Part shown: positions 18,516 through 27,600 of the stretch, one piece after another
Layout: the number at the start of each line of letters is the position of its first letter
Numbering within the stretch: position 1 is the stretch's first letter
Source of the DNA: Hymenobacter taeanensis
GTDB taxonomy: Bacteria > Bacteroidota > Bacteroidia > Cytophagales > Hymenobacteraceae
NCBI RefSeq assembly: GCF_013137895.1
Contig: NZ_CP053538.1
Coordinates: 3,627,001 to 3,691,000 of the forward strand
Direction of reading: 5' to 3'
Length of the DNA stretch: 64,000 nt
The notes under the pieces: model-generated
The model's database searches: none
The model's input: only the letters and a program-made list of their open reading frames with translations
Told to the model about the DNA's origin: nothing
Translations under genes and position numbers: made by a program

Positions 18516-18538
18516 TATCTTTACACAAAGCATTGTGC
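18516..18538 (+). promoter_or_regulatory. Promoter and autoregulatory operator of the LacI gene
   Basis: The -7-like TATCTTTA (18516-18523) runs straight into ACACAAAGCATTGTGC (18523-18538), a slightly weaker copy of the operator. The arrangement mirrors that of the divergent GH51 promoter and implies autorepression. The ATG follows at 18552. The rest of the 335-base divergent region 18217-18551 shows nothing else. Confidence 0.65.
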
Positions 18539-18551
18539 AGCATCCCGCAAT

Positions 18552-19685
18552 ATGGCTCCTCGAAAAAAGCAAGCACCCGAACTAAATACCTCTACCCCCG
18601 TCTCCATGGCCGACCTGGCTCGGGAGCTAGGCGTATCAATGACTACTATTTCGCGGGCGCTGAGTGACCATTACAGCATTGGCCCGGCAATGAAGCAAAA
18701 GGTGCTCAAGCTGGCCAAGAAGTATAATTACCAGCCCAATCGTTTGGCCTCAGCCCTGCGCAAGGGTAAGAGCCAACTGCTGGGCATTGTGGTGCCTTAT
18801 ATTGAAGGCCGTTTCTTTCCGTCGGTAGTGCATGGCATCGAGTCGGCTGCCAGCAAGGCGGGCTACAACGTGATTATCTGTCAATCAAATGAAGATGTGG
18901 CCCAGGAGCGCCGCAACCTCGATATTCTGTTGAGTGCTCAGGTAGCGGGCGTTCTAGTGTCTTTATCCCGCACAACCCACGATTTTCGGCATTTTGAGAA
19001 GCTGCGCAGCCGTGGTATGCCGTTGGTGTTCTTCGACCGGATTGTGGAGGGCGACAACGTAAACGCCGTAGTGCTCGACGACCAGGAGGGAGGCTATGTT
19101 TCTACCCGCCACCTCATTGAGCAGGGCTGCCGCCGTATAGCTCACATTGCGGGGCCGCAGCACCTCAACATTTATAAAAACCGGCGCCAGGGCTACCTCG
19201 ATGCACTGCGCGAAGCGGGCCTACCCGAAGACGAGGGCCTGATTGCATACACTGATATGGTCCAGAGCCAGGCAGTAGACGCCATGCGCGAGTTGCTGGC
19301 CTCTCCCAATCCTCCGGATGGCGTATTTGCCGCCGGCGACTATGGCGCGCTGGGAGCCCTGCAGGAAGTACAGCGCCACGGGTTGCGAGTGCCGCAAGAT
19401 GTTGCCATTGCCGGTTTCAGTAACGAAACCTTCACCGTGGTTACGGAGCCAGCACTCACTACTATTGATCAGCGGTGCGAGGAAATGGGGCAGGCCGCGG
19501 TGCGGTTACTGCTGGAGCTGATTGAAGCCGATGGTCGGCCGTTTGCACCCCGCCAAGTGGCACTACGCCCCGAGCTGTTAGTGCGAAATTCCTCGGCGCG
19601 TAATGCATCTGAGCTGAGCCGGCTGGTGCGCCACCCAGAAGGGGAGCGTTTGGTAGGAGTTACTGCCGCTCATAAGCTTGCGTGA
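18552..19685 (+). CDS. LacI-family transcriptional regulator of the arabinan genes
   Basis: A 377-residue DNA-binding protein. The LacI helix-turn-helix spans about residues 17-65 (MADLARELGVSMTTISRALS, then a hinge region LASALRKGKSQ). The periplasmic-binding-like sensor domain follows (LGIVVPYIEGRFFPSVVHGI; VFFDRIVEGDNVNAVVLDD; VAIAGFSNETFTVVTEPALT). The C-terminus is about 30 residues longer than in many homologues. It is divergent from the GH51-GH43 operon, and the same pseudo-palindrome lies in both promoters, before transketolase and over the arabinanase start. It is therefore the best candidate regulator of a local arabinan/pentose regulon; the ligand is unknown. Confidence 0.93.
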   Translation: MAPRKKQAPELNTSTPVSMADLARELGVSMTTISRALSDHYSIGPAMKQKVLKLAKKYNYQPNRLASALRKGKSQLLGIVVPYIEGRFFPSVVHGIESAASKAGYNVIICQSNEDVAQERRNLDILLSAQVAGVLVSLSRTTHDFRHFEKLRSRGMPLVFFDRIVEGDNVNAVVLDDQEGGYVSTRHLIEQGCRRIAHIAGPQHLNIYKNRRQGYLDALREAGLPEDEGLIAYTDMVQSQAVDAMRELLASPNPPDGVFAAGDYGALGALQEVQRHGLRVPQDVAIAGFSNETFTVVTEPALTTIDQRCEEMGQAAVRLLLELIEADGRPFAPRQVALRPELLVRNSSARNASELSRLVRHPEGERLVGVTAAHKLA

Positions 19686-19883
19686 GTGCGGTTGCGCAGG
19701 CAGCAGCACACTTGTCCGGAGGCTAGGCCAGTGCCGGCTTACTGGGCGTTTAAACGCGTATAGCCGGTACGTGTGGAAAAGCACCAAGAATGCTGCTCTA
19801 GGCCACTCCTGAGCAAATGCAACGTGTGCAGTACAATAACCGCGGGCCGCTGCGTGTGCTAATTGAGGAGTGTAAGAGCCTTC

Positions 19884-20753
19884 TTAGTGCGAGCGGGAGC
19901 GCCCAGACTGTTGCAGCTTGCGCATGGCCTGCGCGTAACGGTGGCCTAGTAAGCGGGCGGCGGCGGCGTCAAAGTGCAGTTGGTCGCCGCGGTCGTGGGT
20001 GCCTTCGGTGCTGATGTACTCGTAGTGGCCTACGTCGTGCTTGAGCTGCACCAGCGCCCGATTAATGCGCGTCAGGTCGGGGCTGGGTTGTGGTTTGCCC
20101 TTGGGACCAGGTGTGGTAAACTGAAATGCTGGCAACTGGCCGGCCACAAAAGGCACCGTTGGTGCCTGTAAATCTTGGCGGAAGCGAGCAATCATGTCTC
20201 GCAGCTTCTGCTGGTAGGCTGCGCTCTTCTCCGGAGTACAATCCGTTTCGCCCTGGTGCCAGATAATGCCGGCCAGCCTACCCTGCTGCATGGCCAGCCG
20301 GGCGCGGTCTAATGCTTCATCATAGGGCTTAACCTGGGTATCGGGGAAGTAGGCGCCCGGCTGCCACACATCAATGCCCGAGCCGCCCACAGCACACGGA
20401 ATCAGCCCAACCACTACGCTGGGGTCCAGGGCCGCCATATCGCGCCCAAAAGTCAGGCCCGGGCCTACGCCCGCCGTAGGCTTATCAAAATGGAGCGGGT
20501 CTTGGGCGAGTTCCCACTGCCCGGCCTTGTTCAGGCGCAGCACTCGTGGGTTGGTGGCGGTATCCTGAGCTTCTACCTGGCCCCGCCCCGCCATATTCGA
20601 CTGGCCTACCAGCAGGTACAGCTGAAACTTCTCCTTGCGCGCGGGCGGTGCTTGCAGTTTACGGACTACCGGCTGCAGGTTCTGAGCTTGTACCTGGGGC
20701 GCCAGTGCGGTTAACAACAGCAAGAATACAAGTGCTTTGTAAATCATATGCAT
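19884..20753 (-). CDS. SASA-domain carbohydrate acetylesterase (CE6-like, secreted)
   Basis: A 289-residue exported protein with signal peptide MHMIYKALVFLLLLTALAP...QAQ. SGNH-type motifs are visible: the nucleophile block LVGQSNMAGRG, IPCAVGGSGIDVW, the WHQGETDC block and the C-terminal D-x2-HFD. This order fits the sialate O-acetylesterase/CE6 acetylxylan esterase group. It likely removes acetyl groups from plant polysaccharide. It sits 70 bases after the GH2 gene on the same strand and converges with the arabinan LacI gene; the 200-base space between the latter two shows only a short palindrome (GCGTTTAAACGC at 19745). A start at 20747 (MIYKAL) is equally possible. Confidence 0.87.
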   Translation of the reverse strand: MHMIYKALVFLLLLTALAPQVQAQNLQPVVRKLQAPPARKEKFQLYLLVGQSNMAGRGQVEAQDTATNPRVLRLNKAGQWELAQDPLHFDKPTAGVGPGLTFGRDMAALDPSVVVGLIPCAVGGSGIDVWQPGAYFPDTQVKPYDEALDRARLAMQQGRLAGIIWHQGETDCTPEKSAAYQQKLRDMIARFRQDLQAPTVPFVAGQLPAFQFTTPGPKGKPQPSPDLTRINRALVQLKHDVGHYEYISTEGTHDRGDQLHFDAAAARLLGHRYAQAMRKLQQSGRSRSH

Positions 20754-20822
20754 GCAGGCACGTAAAAACGTCCGGGTTGTTAAGCGCTACAGGAGAGGCA
20801 CATGGGCCCCACAGTTGTGAGG

Positions 20823-22688
20823 TTATTTTCTGTCGTACTTCTGGGCCATCTGCCGGTAATATTCCTGCAGTACAAAGAAGGCTTTTTTCTTGGTGCCTGT
20901 GCTTGAAATCAGGCCCTTGCGGTTAAAGCCGTTTTGGTATACGGGGTGCTGGCGGCGCGTGGCCCGGAAGTCGGCCAGAATCCAGGGGGTCATGCCGCGC
21001 AGGTTTTTTATGGTGCTCAGCATCTTCAGTTGGTTTACATACAGCGCCTCCTGATACTCCTCGCTCCAGCGGGTGTTGGCGTCGCCGTGGTAGCCGGCCA
21101 GCGCATCACCCCCAAACTCACTGATGGTTACGGGCTTGTTGTACTTGATATCGAAGGTGTACTTGGTGATTTCACTCGGGCTGCCACCCCAATACCAGCC
21201 TGCGTACTCATTGATGCTGGTCAGGTCCAGATATTCGCCCAAGGGGTCATCCACGTGAATCACGTTATCGGGGGTGCGGTGGAGCTCCAGAGCCGCCGAA
21301 ATCAGGCGGGTATCATCGAGGGCGCGGGCTTTCTGGGCCAGGCTGCTCATAAACTTGAGGCGGGGCTCACCCAGCGGGGTCTCATTGCCCACTGACCATA
21401 CCACAACGCTGGCGCGGTTCTTCCCCATAGAAATCAGGTCGGTGAGCTGGGCTTCGGCGTTTTGGTACGTATCTGGGTTTTCCCAGGCAATGGTCCAGTA
21501 CACGGGCACCTCAGCCCACACTAGCAGGCCCATTTCATCGGCTAGCTTGAGCATGATTTCGTTGTGCGGATAGTGAGCTAGCCGCACGTAGTTGCAGCCC
21601 AGTTCTTTAGCCCAGGTCAGGAGCATGCGCAAATCGCCTTCACCCCGGGCCCGGCCCGGAATTAGCGGGTTTTCGTCGTGGATGGAAATGCCGCGCATAA
21701 AAATGCTCTGCCCATTCAGCAACACATCGGCTCCGCGCGTTTGGATGGTGCGGAACCCAATACGGTCCTGCACCGCGTCGGGGCCGCTGCTGAGCCGCAC
21801 GGCATACAGCTTCGGGTTCTGCGGCGACCAGCGCATCAGCTTTTTTGCCGGTAGCCGGAAGGCAACGCGGCCTTCACCGTCTGTTTTCAGGGTTTGCTTG
21901 ATGCCCGCTTCCTCGATAGTGAGCGTTACCGCTTGGTTTGCGCGGTTAGGGCCGCTGAGCTGCACGTAGCCCGCCAGCGTATTCGCATCATTCTTGGCCA
22001 GCTGTACTTTATAGTCGCTGATGTAGGTAGCAGGAGTTTCGGCAATAAATACGTCGCGCGTGATGCCGCCGTAATTCCACCAGTCGGTGTTAATAGTGGG
22101 CACCTCGTTGGGGCGGCGTGTGTTATCGGCCTTCACCACCACAAAGTTGTCGCCGCTGGGACTGAGCTGGTCGGTAATATCGTACTGAATGGGCGTGAAG
22201 CCGCCCTTGTGCATGCCTAGCTTTTTACCGTTCAGGTATATATGGGCCTCGTAGTTAATAGCCCCGAAGTAGAGGAAGTACCGCTGTCCGGCCTTGGGAG
22301 CCAGGTGGAAGCTCTTCTTGTACCAGATGGTGCCCTCATAGTAGAGCAGCTTGGGGTCCTGAGAGTTCCAGTCGCCGGGTACCTGCAGCGCCGCCGATTT
22401 GTCGAAGTCGTACTCAATCAGTTCTGGCTCCTGCGTGCTGCTAGGCTTAGCGTTATCGTAGTAGCCACCCTTACCCGACTTCGACTGGTCGAAGGCTTCG
22501 CGGCGGTAATCATAAAAGCCGTTTTCGTAGGGGTCGATGATGTAGTTCCAGCTGCCATTAAGGCTAAGTACGCGGCGGGCTGGGGCATTCTGTAGCAAAG
22601 TGGATTGGGCGCGCAGTGTATGTCCCATCACGCCGCCAACCAGCAGCAACACAATGAGAAGAGGTTTTAGCAGAGGGTGGGAGGCCAT
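20823..22688 (-). CDS. GH2 beta-galactosidase/beta-glucuronidase family enzyme (secreted)
   Basis: A 621-residue exported glycosidase with a signal peptide ending near LRAQS. The sugar-binding jelly roll (LNGSWNYIIDPY...VPGDWNSQDPKLLYYEGTIWY), immunoglobulin-like and TIM-barrel domains follow in the GH2 order. The acid/base Glu436 lies in WSVGNET and the nucleophile Glu524 in TISEFGGD. The short form and the GWYWG block near 500 resemble beta-glucuronidases more than the long LacZ type, but substrate is not settled. It is probably in one operon with the acetylesterase 70 bases downstream and is divergent from the second LacI gene, its likely regulator. Confidence 0.9.
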   Translation of the reverse strand: MASHPLLKPLLIVLLLVGGVMGHTLRAQSTLLQNAPARRVLSLNGSWNYIIDPYENGFYDYRREAFDQSKSGKGGYYDNAKPSSTQEPELIEYDFDKSAALQVPGDWNSQDPKLLYYEGTIWYKKSFHLAPKAGQRYFLYFGAINYEAHIYLNGKKLGMHKGGFTPIQYDITDQLSPSGDNFVVVKADNTRRPNEVPTINTDWWNYGGITRDVFIAETPATYISDYKVQLAKNDANTLAGYVQLSGPNRANQAVTLTIEEAGIKQTLKTDGEGRVAFRLPAKKLMRWSPQNPKLYAVRLSSGPDAVQDRIGFRTIQTRGADVLLNGQSIFMRGISIHDENPLIPGRARGEGDLRMLLTWAKELGCNYVRLAHYPHNEIMLKLADEMGLLVWAEVPVYWTIAWENPDTYQNAEAQLTDLISMGKNRASVVVWSVGNETPLGEPRLKFMSSLAQKARALDDTRLISAALELHRTPDNVIHVDDPLGEYLDLTSINEYAGWYWGGSPSEITKYTFDIKYNKPVTISEFGGDALAGYHGDANTRWSEEYQEALYVNQLKMLSTIKNLRGMTPWILADFRATRRQHPVYQNGFNRKGLISSTGTKKKAFFVLQEYYRQMAQKYDRK

Positions 22689-22973
22689 TAAGTGGAGCAG
22701 GAAGATGGAAAGAAGGGGAGCTGTTTTCTATTGCGTAAAATAGGTATTCAACACCAAAGCAAGGCACGCTACTAAAGTCAAGCAACACCTAGGCCAGTGC
22801 ATGGGAAATGCTGCCGGTGTATTGTAGTGGCTTGTAAACAAGCGGAAAGAATGGGCAGCACAGAACTTAGGTAGAAACGCTGAAGCAACAATCACCTTAA
22901 GCTACCTCTTCCCGCTAGTGCCAAGTACGATACACTCACCTGCGATTCGGGCACTGCCGTGTGGGTTTATCTA

Positions 22974-22987
22974 CGCAAACGTTTACG
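22974..22987. promoter_or_regulatory. Putative operator for the second LacI regulator
   Basis: CGCAAACGTTTACG is a near-perfect palindrome centred on CG, unlike the ACACAATCG type at 18341. It lies in the 462-base divergent gap (22689-23150) between the GH2 and LacI genes, about 76 bases above the LacI -33 element. Confidence 0.45.
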
Positions 22988-23062
22988 ATGTCTGAGCAGA
23001 AAAGCCAGGCTCGAAACCGTGGGGCCACTAATGATGAGGAGAAAACACGCGGTAAAGGGTCA

Positions 23063-23092
23063 TTTGGCATTACTCAAAATGCGTTAGCTTTA
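23063..23092 (+). promoter_or_regulatory. Promoter of the second LacI gene
   Basis: TTTG (23063-23066), an 18-base spacer and TAGCTTTA (23085-23092) come close to the Bacteroidota -33/-7 pattern, 59 bases before the ATG at 23151. Apart from this and the palindrome at 22974 the gap shows nothing recognisable. Confidence 0.5.
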
Positions 23093-23150
23093 CCAAGCTC
23101 AGCTACAACTCATTTTACTCACCATTTCGGTTGTAGCCCACAAGTAGTAC

Positions 23151-24170
23151 ATGAATTCAGTTAATTTAAAACGGCTTGCCCAAGAGCTTAACCTGTCTAT
23201 TGCCACGGTATCCAGGGCGCTGCAAGACAGTTATGAGGTGTCGGCGCAAACGAAGGAGCGGGTGCGGGCGCTAGCGGCGGAACTGAATTATGAGCCGAAC
23301 GCCTACGCCAGCAGTCTGCGCCGAAACATCAGTAAAACCATTGGCGTGGTTATTCCGGAAGTCAACAACCACTTCTTTTCGCTGGCCATCAATGGCATTG
23401 AGGAAGTAGCCCGCCAGAGCGGCTACCACGTATTAATTTATCTCACTCACGACGACTACGAGCGTGAAGTAGCTATTACGCAGTACCTGATGGGTGGGCG
23501 GGTAGATGGCCTGCTGATGTCGGTGGCCAGCGGCAGCCAGGAGTTTTCGCACTTGCAGAAGCTTTACGCCAGCAAGCCAGCCATTGTTTTTTTCGATCGG
23601 GTGTGCGAAGCCATACACACGGCTAATGTTACTACCAACGACTACGAAAGCGGCTACCTCGCTACCCAGCACCTGATTGAAGCCGGCTGCACGCATATTG
23701 CGCACTTGCTGGTATCGGGGAACCTCTCCATCGGGCGCATGCGGATGCAGGGGTACCAGGCGGCACTACAGGCCGCCGGCATCCCCTTTGATGAGACGCT
23801 CATAATAGACGGTAATGGAGATGATGAGAGCAATACCGAGCTCATCAAGGACCTGCTCCGCCGCCGCCCTGAAGTAAACGGCATATTTGCCTCCGTAGAG
23901 CGGCTGGTAATCAGTAGTTACCAAGCCTGCCAAGCCCTTGGCCGGGCTATTCCCCAAGACGTTAAAATTATTGGCTTCTCAAATCTGGGAGTGGCTTCGC
24001 TGCTGGCGCCTGCCCTCACCACCATTACGCAGCCGGCCTACGAGATAGGAAAGGAGGCGGCCAAGATTCTGCTGCGAGCCATTGAGAAGAAGAAAGCCAT
24101 TCTGCCGAGCCAAAGCATAGTGCTGAAGTCTGAGCTGTTTCAGCGGAAGTCAACCGAGGCCTGCGGCTAG
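23151..24170 (+). CDS. LacI-family transcriptional regulator (GH2/esterase locus)
   Basis: A 339-residue regulator of normal LacI length. The helix-turn-helix is at about residues 4-50 (LKRLAQELNLSIATVSRALQ, hinge YASSLRRNISK). The sensor domain has the usual landmarks (IGVVIPEVNNHFFSLAINGI, IVFFDRV, VKIIGFSNLGVASLLAPALT). It diverges from the GH2-esterase pair across 462 bases and is therefore the likely local regulator. Its recognition helix (IATVSRAL) differs from that of the arabinan regulator (MTTISRAL), in line with the different palindrome nearby. It converges with the AsmA-like gene, only 23 bases apart. Confidence 0.92.
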   Translation: MNSVNLKRLAQELNLSIATVSRALQDSYEVSAQTKERVRALAAELNYEPNAYASSLRRNISKTIGVVIPEVNNHFFSLAINGIEEVARQSGYHVLIYLTHDDYEREVAITQYLMGGRVDGLLMSVASGSQEFSHLQKLYASKPAIVFFDRVCEAIHTANVTTNDYESGYLATQHLIEAGCTHIAHLLVSGNLSIGRMRMQGYQAALQAAGIPFDETLIIDGNGDDESNTELIKDLLRRRPEVNGIFASVERLVISSYQACQALGRAIPQDVKIIGFSNLGVASLLAPALTTITQPAYEIGKEAAKILLRAIEKKKAILPSQSIVLKSELFQRKSTEACG

Positions 24171-24193
24171 GCCACTGGCGCAGCACTACCCTT

Positions 24194-27100
24194 CTACCGC
24201 AATAAGTGCAGCGTGGTATCGAGGGGCTGCTGTAGCAGGAGCCGTTTAAACTCTTGCCGCAGGCGGGTTTGCTGCTCGCGTTGTTCTTGCTTCTTAAACA
24301 GGCCTACCTTGTATTTGCTGCCCGGAGTGCGGCGTAGGCTCAGGTATATCAGGCCGCGGCTGCGCCGCTCGGCGGCCTCGCCACTCTTGATGCGCTCAAT
24401 CCGCTTTTGGTTGTTACCAAATAGCGTTTGCATGGGGCTGAGGCCTACATATAGGTTCGCGCGGCCATCGAGGTGGTATTCGCCACTCACGGCCATATCC
24501 GTTAGGTTGCTGTTGAGGGGCAGGCCAGGAATCAGAAGCCGGTTGCCATCAAGCACAAATTGCGGGCTTACGGGCTCAAAATAGAGGTGGCTGGTACGCT
24601 TCTCGCGCAGAAATTTGAGGGCCTGTTGCAAAGCAGTGACATCCAGGAGCTCCAGATTGCGCAGGTCGGTTTTTAAGTAGGCGTGCGTTTGTGCCAGCAA
24701 GGGCAGGAAGGCAGCATCAAGGGTGGTATGGAGGTCGGCTTCGCAGTACATAGCCCCCCGTATGTTTTCGGGCCCCATTACATCAAAGCGCAGGGCTGAC
24801 GCCAGCTCGAACAGCTCGGGTAAATTGATTTCCTGTAGCCTTACCTGAGCGTGCAAGGGATGCAGGGCGCCCTGCTCAGCGTCCATCTGTACCTTGCCGC
24901 GCAAGGCCATAGAGCCCCCAAACGTTTTCAAGGAGCATTCCTCAAGCGTGGCCCAGCCCTCAGAAAGCTTGCTGCGCAGTTTAAAGTTGCTACCCTTCAG
25001 GCTGGAATAGGCAATGTAGTCGGCGGTAACCTGCACGCCGGCCGTAACGGTGCCATCCAGTAACGGAGATATGTCTCCGGGAGCCTTAGGCATAGAGGCG
25101 GCCGCCTTTTTAGATGGAGGCGTTAGCGCGGCCAACAGCTGAAACAAGCGCTGTATGTCCAGCATTTGGTAATGCAGCCGAATTGTAGCCTGCGCACCTT
25201 GCAGCTCAGATCCAGTGAGCCTCGCCGAGGCACTCACGCGGCCGGTACCCCCGGCACTGGTACCAAACGTTAGGTACGGGACTCTGAAGTTGCGGCCGTT
25301 TTTGTTTAGGCGTAACCGCAGATTGGTCAGGTTCTCGCCAGCGGGCAGCAGCACGGTGTTAATGGTGGCTTCTACCTGCCCATTCGCATCCCGGAGCATA
25401 TCCTGCAGGCTGGCATCGGGGGAGGACTGAGCAGAAGCTGAGCGGCGCGGCGGGCGGGCCAGCAGCGCCAGCACCCGCTGGTAGTTGAGGGTAGTGAACC
25501 TGAGGGCCAACCGGGCCGCTACCGGCTGGGCCCGCACCGTGTCAGTAGGCCAGCTGATAGCGCCCTGCACCTGCCCACCCCACACCCGCACCCGCAGGTT
25601 TGAAAGCTGCACCTGGTGCCCATCATGGCGAACTGTGGCGGCCAGACCATGCAGTGTATCAGACTTCAACACCAGGCGTTGGCAGCGTAGCCCAATGTTC
25701 AGCCGCAGGCCTGGCGGGAATAAATTCATGGCCCGGGCTGCTATTTCTTGCTTACGACCCGCATTCCCACGCCGGGGCCGGGCGGGTACCTGGCCTACCG
25801 ATGGGGTTGGCGGAGCCAAAAGCCGCCGCAGGCGGTCAAGATAAAGCGCATCAACGGCAAAGGTGCCTTTAATAGTGGTTGTTGGCTGCTGCCCCGTGAA
25901 GTAGGCCAGTAAAGAAGTAGTGGTAGCATTGGCCTGCACCTGCATGCCATTGAGTCGGCCGCTCAGGTTTTCCAGCATCCAAACACTATCAAGCAGGCGC
26001 ACGCGCACGTTTAGCCCAGTCATGTCAGCCTGGCGGCTGGGTACGGTAAAGGAGGCATTTTGGAGAGTGACGGTGCCCCGCACGGCCAGCGGGGGGAGGG
26101 TGCTTCGGTAGCTGGCCCGGCGGGCAGCGCGCTCCGGAATTTCTGGCAGCGGGCCGTTCAGGTCAATGTTTAAGGCGGCCTGCCCTGAGCGCGCATGCCA
26201 CAAATCCGGCACTACCACGGTAGCCAGGGTTTGCAGCTCGGTGCGCCCTTGCACGTGCCCCGTTAGCACCGGGCGAGTGAAGTTGGCTACCTTAATATTA
26301 GCCAGCAGCTCACCGGCGGTAGAGTACAGCCGGCATTGCTCAAGCGTGAGGGAAGTAGATTGGGAAGTGTGTTCTGGGCCATTATCAAAAACGCCGCGGG
26401 CATCCCAGCGCCTGATTTGCCGGGTGGTGCCGGGCCAGCGCATTTGGGCATTCTGGAGGTTGAACCGCAACACGGTGCGGGGCCGGGCCGAAGGGCCACT
26501 CAGGCCCCGAATGGCGTAATCAATGTGCGCATGACTGGCACTAACGGCACCGCTCAGGTACCGGTGCAGGCTGGTGGGCAATGCCACATGCAACACTTCT
26601 ACCAGGGGCTGCTGCCCTTGAAAACGCAGGTTGAGGGTGGTGCCCCGCCGCTGACCAGGAGCCGCCGCCTGGTGGGTGCCGTCAATAAGTACGGTGTCGC
26701 CGTTGAGAGTAGCTCGGGTGTGCTGAAAAGTGCCTTGGCGCTGGCGGAAATCGTATTGGTAACGCACCCACGCCATAATAGGCTCCTGCTCAAACAAATT
26801 GCCGCGGCCACTGCGCAAGAACTCCAGTTGCCCTTGTAGGGTGCCCCGCACGTGGCCTACGCCCTGGCGGCCCTGCACCGAAAGCTGCCCTTCGCGCACG
26901 AAGGCAGAAAACCCGCTGTGCTGTAAATCATTCCGGTCGGTCACGCGCATGTTATAGATGCGCAGAGAATTCAGGAGGAAGTCGGGAGGGGAGAAGGCCG
27001 CGGACCGGTGGGGCCCCTTGCCGTGCAGGCTCCAGGTGCGGCCCAGCGTATCGGTTAGCTGCCGAAAGTCTACTCCGTGCACGGTTACCTGGTTGATTAC

Positions 27101-27427
27101 TACGCGCCCACGGAGCAATTCGCTGGCCTGCAGGCGTACATCGGCGCGGTTAATGCGCAGCACTGGTACTGCCTGCTTAAACGCGGTATCAGTAAGGCTA
27201 AGGTGACTAAGCGAGGCAGTAATATGGGGGAAGTCGCGCAGCCAGGAAAACTCCACTTCAAAGGGCGCTAACACTAGCTCCGAGTTCCGGGCAATTCGCT
27301 CCCGGGCCATGCGGGTAATTTTTCGCTGCCCCCAGCCTGTGCCTACTATATAGGCTATTACCCCAACCACCAGCAGCAGGCCCAGCGCAAGTAAGGCCAG
27401 GAACTGACGGAGAGAAGGGCGTTTCAT
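24194..27427 (-). CDS. AsmA-family protein
   Basis: A 1,077-residue protein with one N-terminal transmembrane anchor (residues about 9-30, LALLALGLLLVVGVIAYIV) and a long beta-rich body. The start has the AsmA pattern (GWGQRKITRMARERIA, FEVEFSWLRDFPHITASLSH) and the C-terminal part has AsmA-like features (NGQVEATINTVLLPAGENLTN; DGRANLYVGLSP). AsmA/TamB-like proteins are bridge-like and proposed to move lipids between membranes; that role is family knowledge, not shown here. It is a single-gene unit on the minus strand, with no obvious neighbours in function. The 173-base space to the next gene shows only a small CCCTGAT/ATCAGGG stem. Confidence 0.82.
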   Translation of the reverse strand: MKRPSLRQFLALLALGLLLVVGVIAYIVGTGWGQRKITRMARERIARNSELVLAPFEVEFSWLRDFPHITASLSHLSLTDTAFKQAVPVLRINRADVRLQASELLRGRVVINQVTVHGVDFRQLTDTLGRTWSLHGKGPHRSAAFSPPDFLLNSLRIYNMRVTDRNDLQHSGFSAFVREGQLSVQGRQGVGHVRGTLQGQLEFLRSGRGNLFEQEPIMAWVRYQYDFRQRQGTFQHTRATLNGDTVLIDGTHQAAAPGQRRGTTLNLRFQGQQPLVEVLHVALPTSLHRYLSGAVSASHAHIDYAIRGLSGPSARPRTVLRFNLQNAQMRWPGTTRQIRRWDARGVFDNGPEHTSQSTSLTLEQCRLYSTAGELLANIKVANFTRPVLTGHVQGRTELQTLATVVVPDLWHARSGQAALNIDLNGPLPEIPERAARRASYRSTLPPLAVRGTVTLQNASFTVPSRQADMTGLNVRVRLLDSVWMLENLSGRLNGMQVQANATTTSLLAYFTGQQPTTTIKGTFAVDALYLDRLRRLLAPPTPSVGQVPARPRRGNAGRKQEIAARAMNLFPPGLRLNIGLRCQRLVLKSDTLHGLAATVRHDGHQVQLSNLRVRVWGGQVQGAISWPTDTVRAQPVAARLALRFTTLNYQRVLALLARPPRRSASAQSSPDASLQDMLRDANGQVEATINTVLLPAGENLTNLRLRLNKNGRNFRVPYLTFGTSAGGTGRVSASARLTGSELQGAQATIRLHYQMLDIQRLFQLLAALTPPSKKAAASMPKAPGDISPLLDGTVTAGVQVTADYIAYSSLKGSNFKLRSKLSEGWATLEECSLKTFGGSMALRGKVQMDAEQGALHPLHAQVRLQEINLPELFELASALRFDVMGPENIRGAMYCEADLHTTLDAAFLPLLAQTHAYLKTDLRNLELLDVTALQQALKFLREKRTSHLYFEPVSPQFVLDGNRLLIPGLPLNSNLTDMAVSGEYHLDGRANLYVGLSPMQTLFGNNQKRIERIKSGEAAERRSRGLIYLSLRRTPGSKYKVGLFKKQEQREQQTRLRQEFKRLLLQQPLDTTLHLLR

Positions 27428-27600
27428 GCAGTAAGGCAGGGGCTGGCTGGGGAATAGAGTTGGGCTAGTTTACGCAGAAACCCTGATAGCGGTGGTAGCT
27501 CATCAGGGCGAGGGGCCAGAAACTGCCGCGTGCCCCAGCGCCGGCAGCCTGCAACAGGCCGTACCAACCAAACCGAAATATAGGGCCCAAGGCAACTGGC

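Noticed and set aside
20760-20775. LacI operator (GTAAAAACGTCCGGG) before the acetylesterase
   Set aside because: Only one half resembles CGCAAACGTTTACG; the other half does not match, so evidence is too weak.
22961-23164. 67-codon frame overlapping the start of the second LacI gene
   Set aside because: Covers the operator-like palindrome and promoter, has no family resemblance and overlaps the real start.
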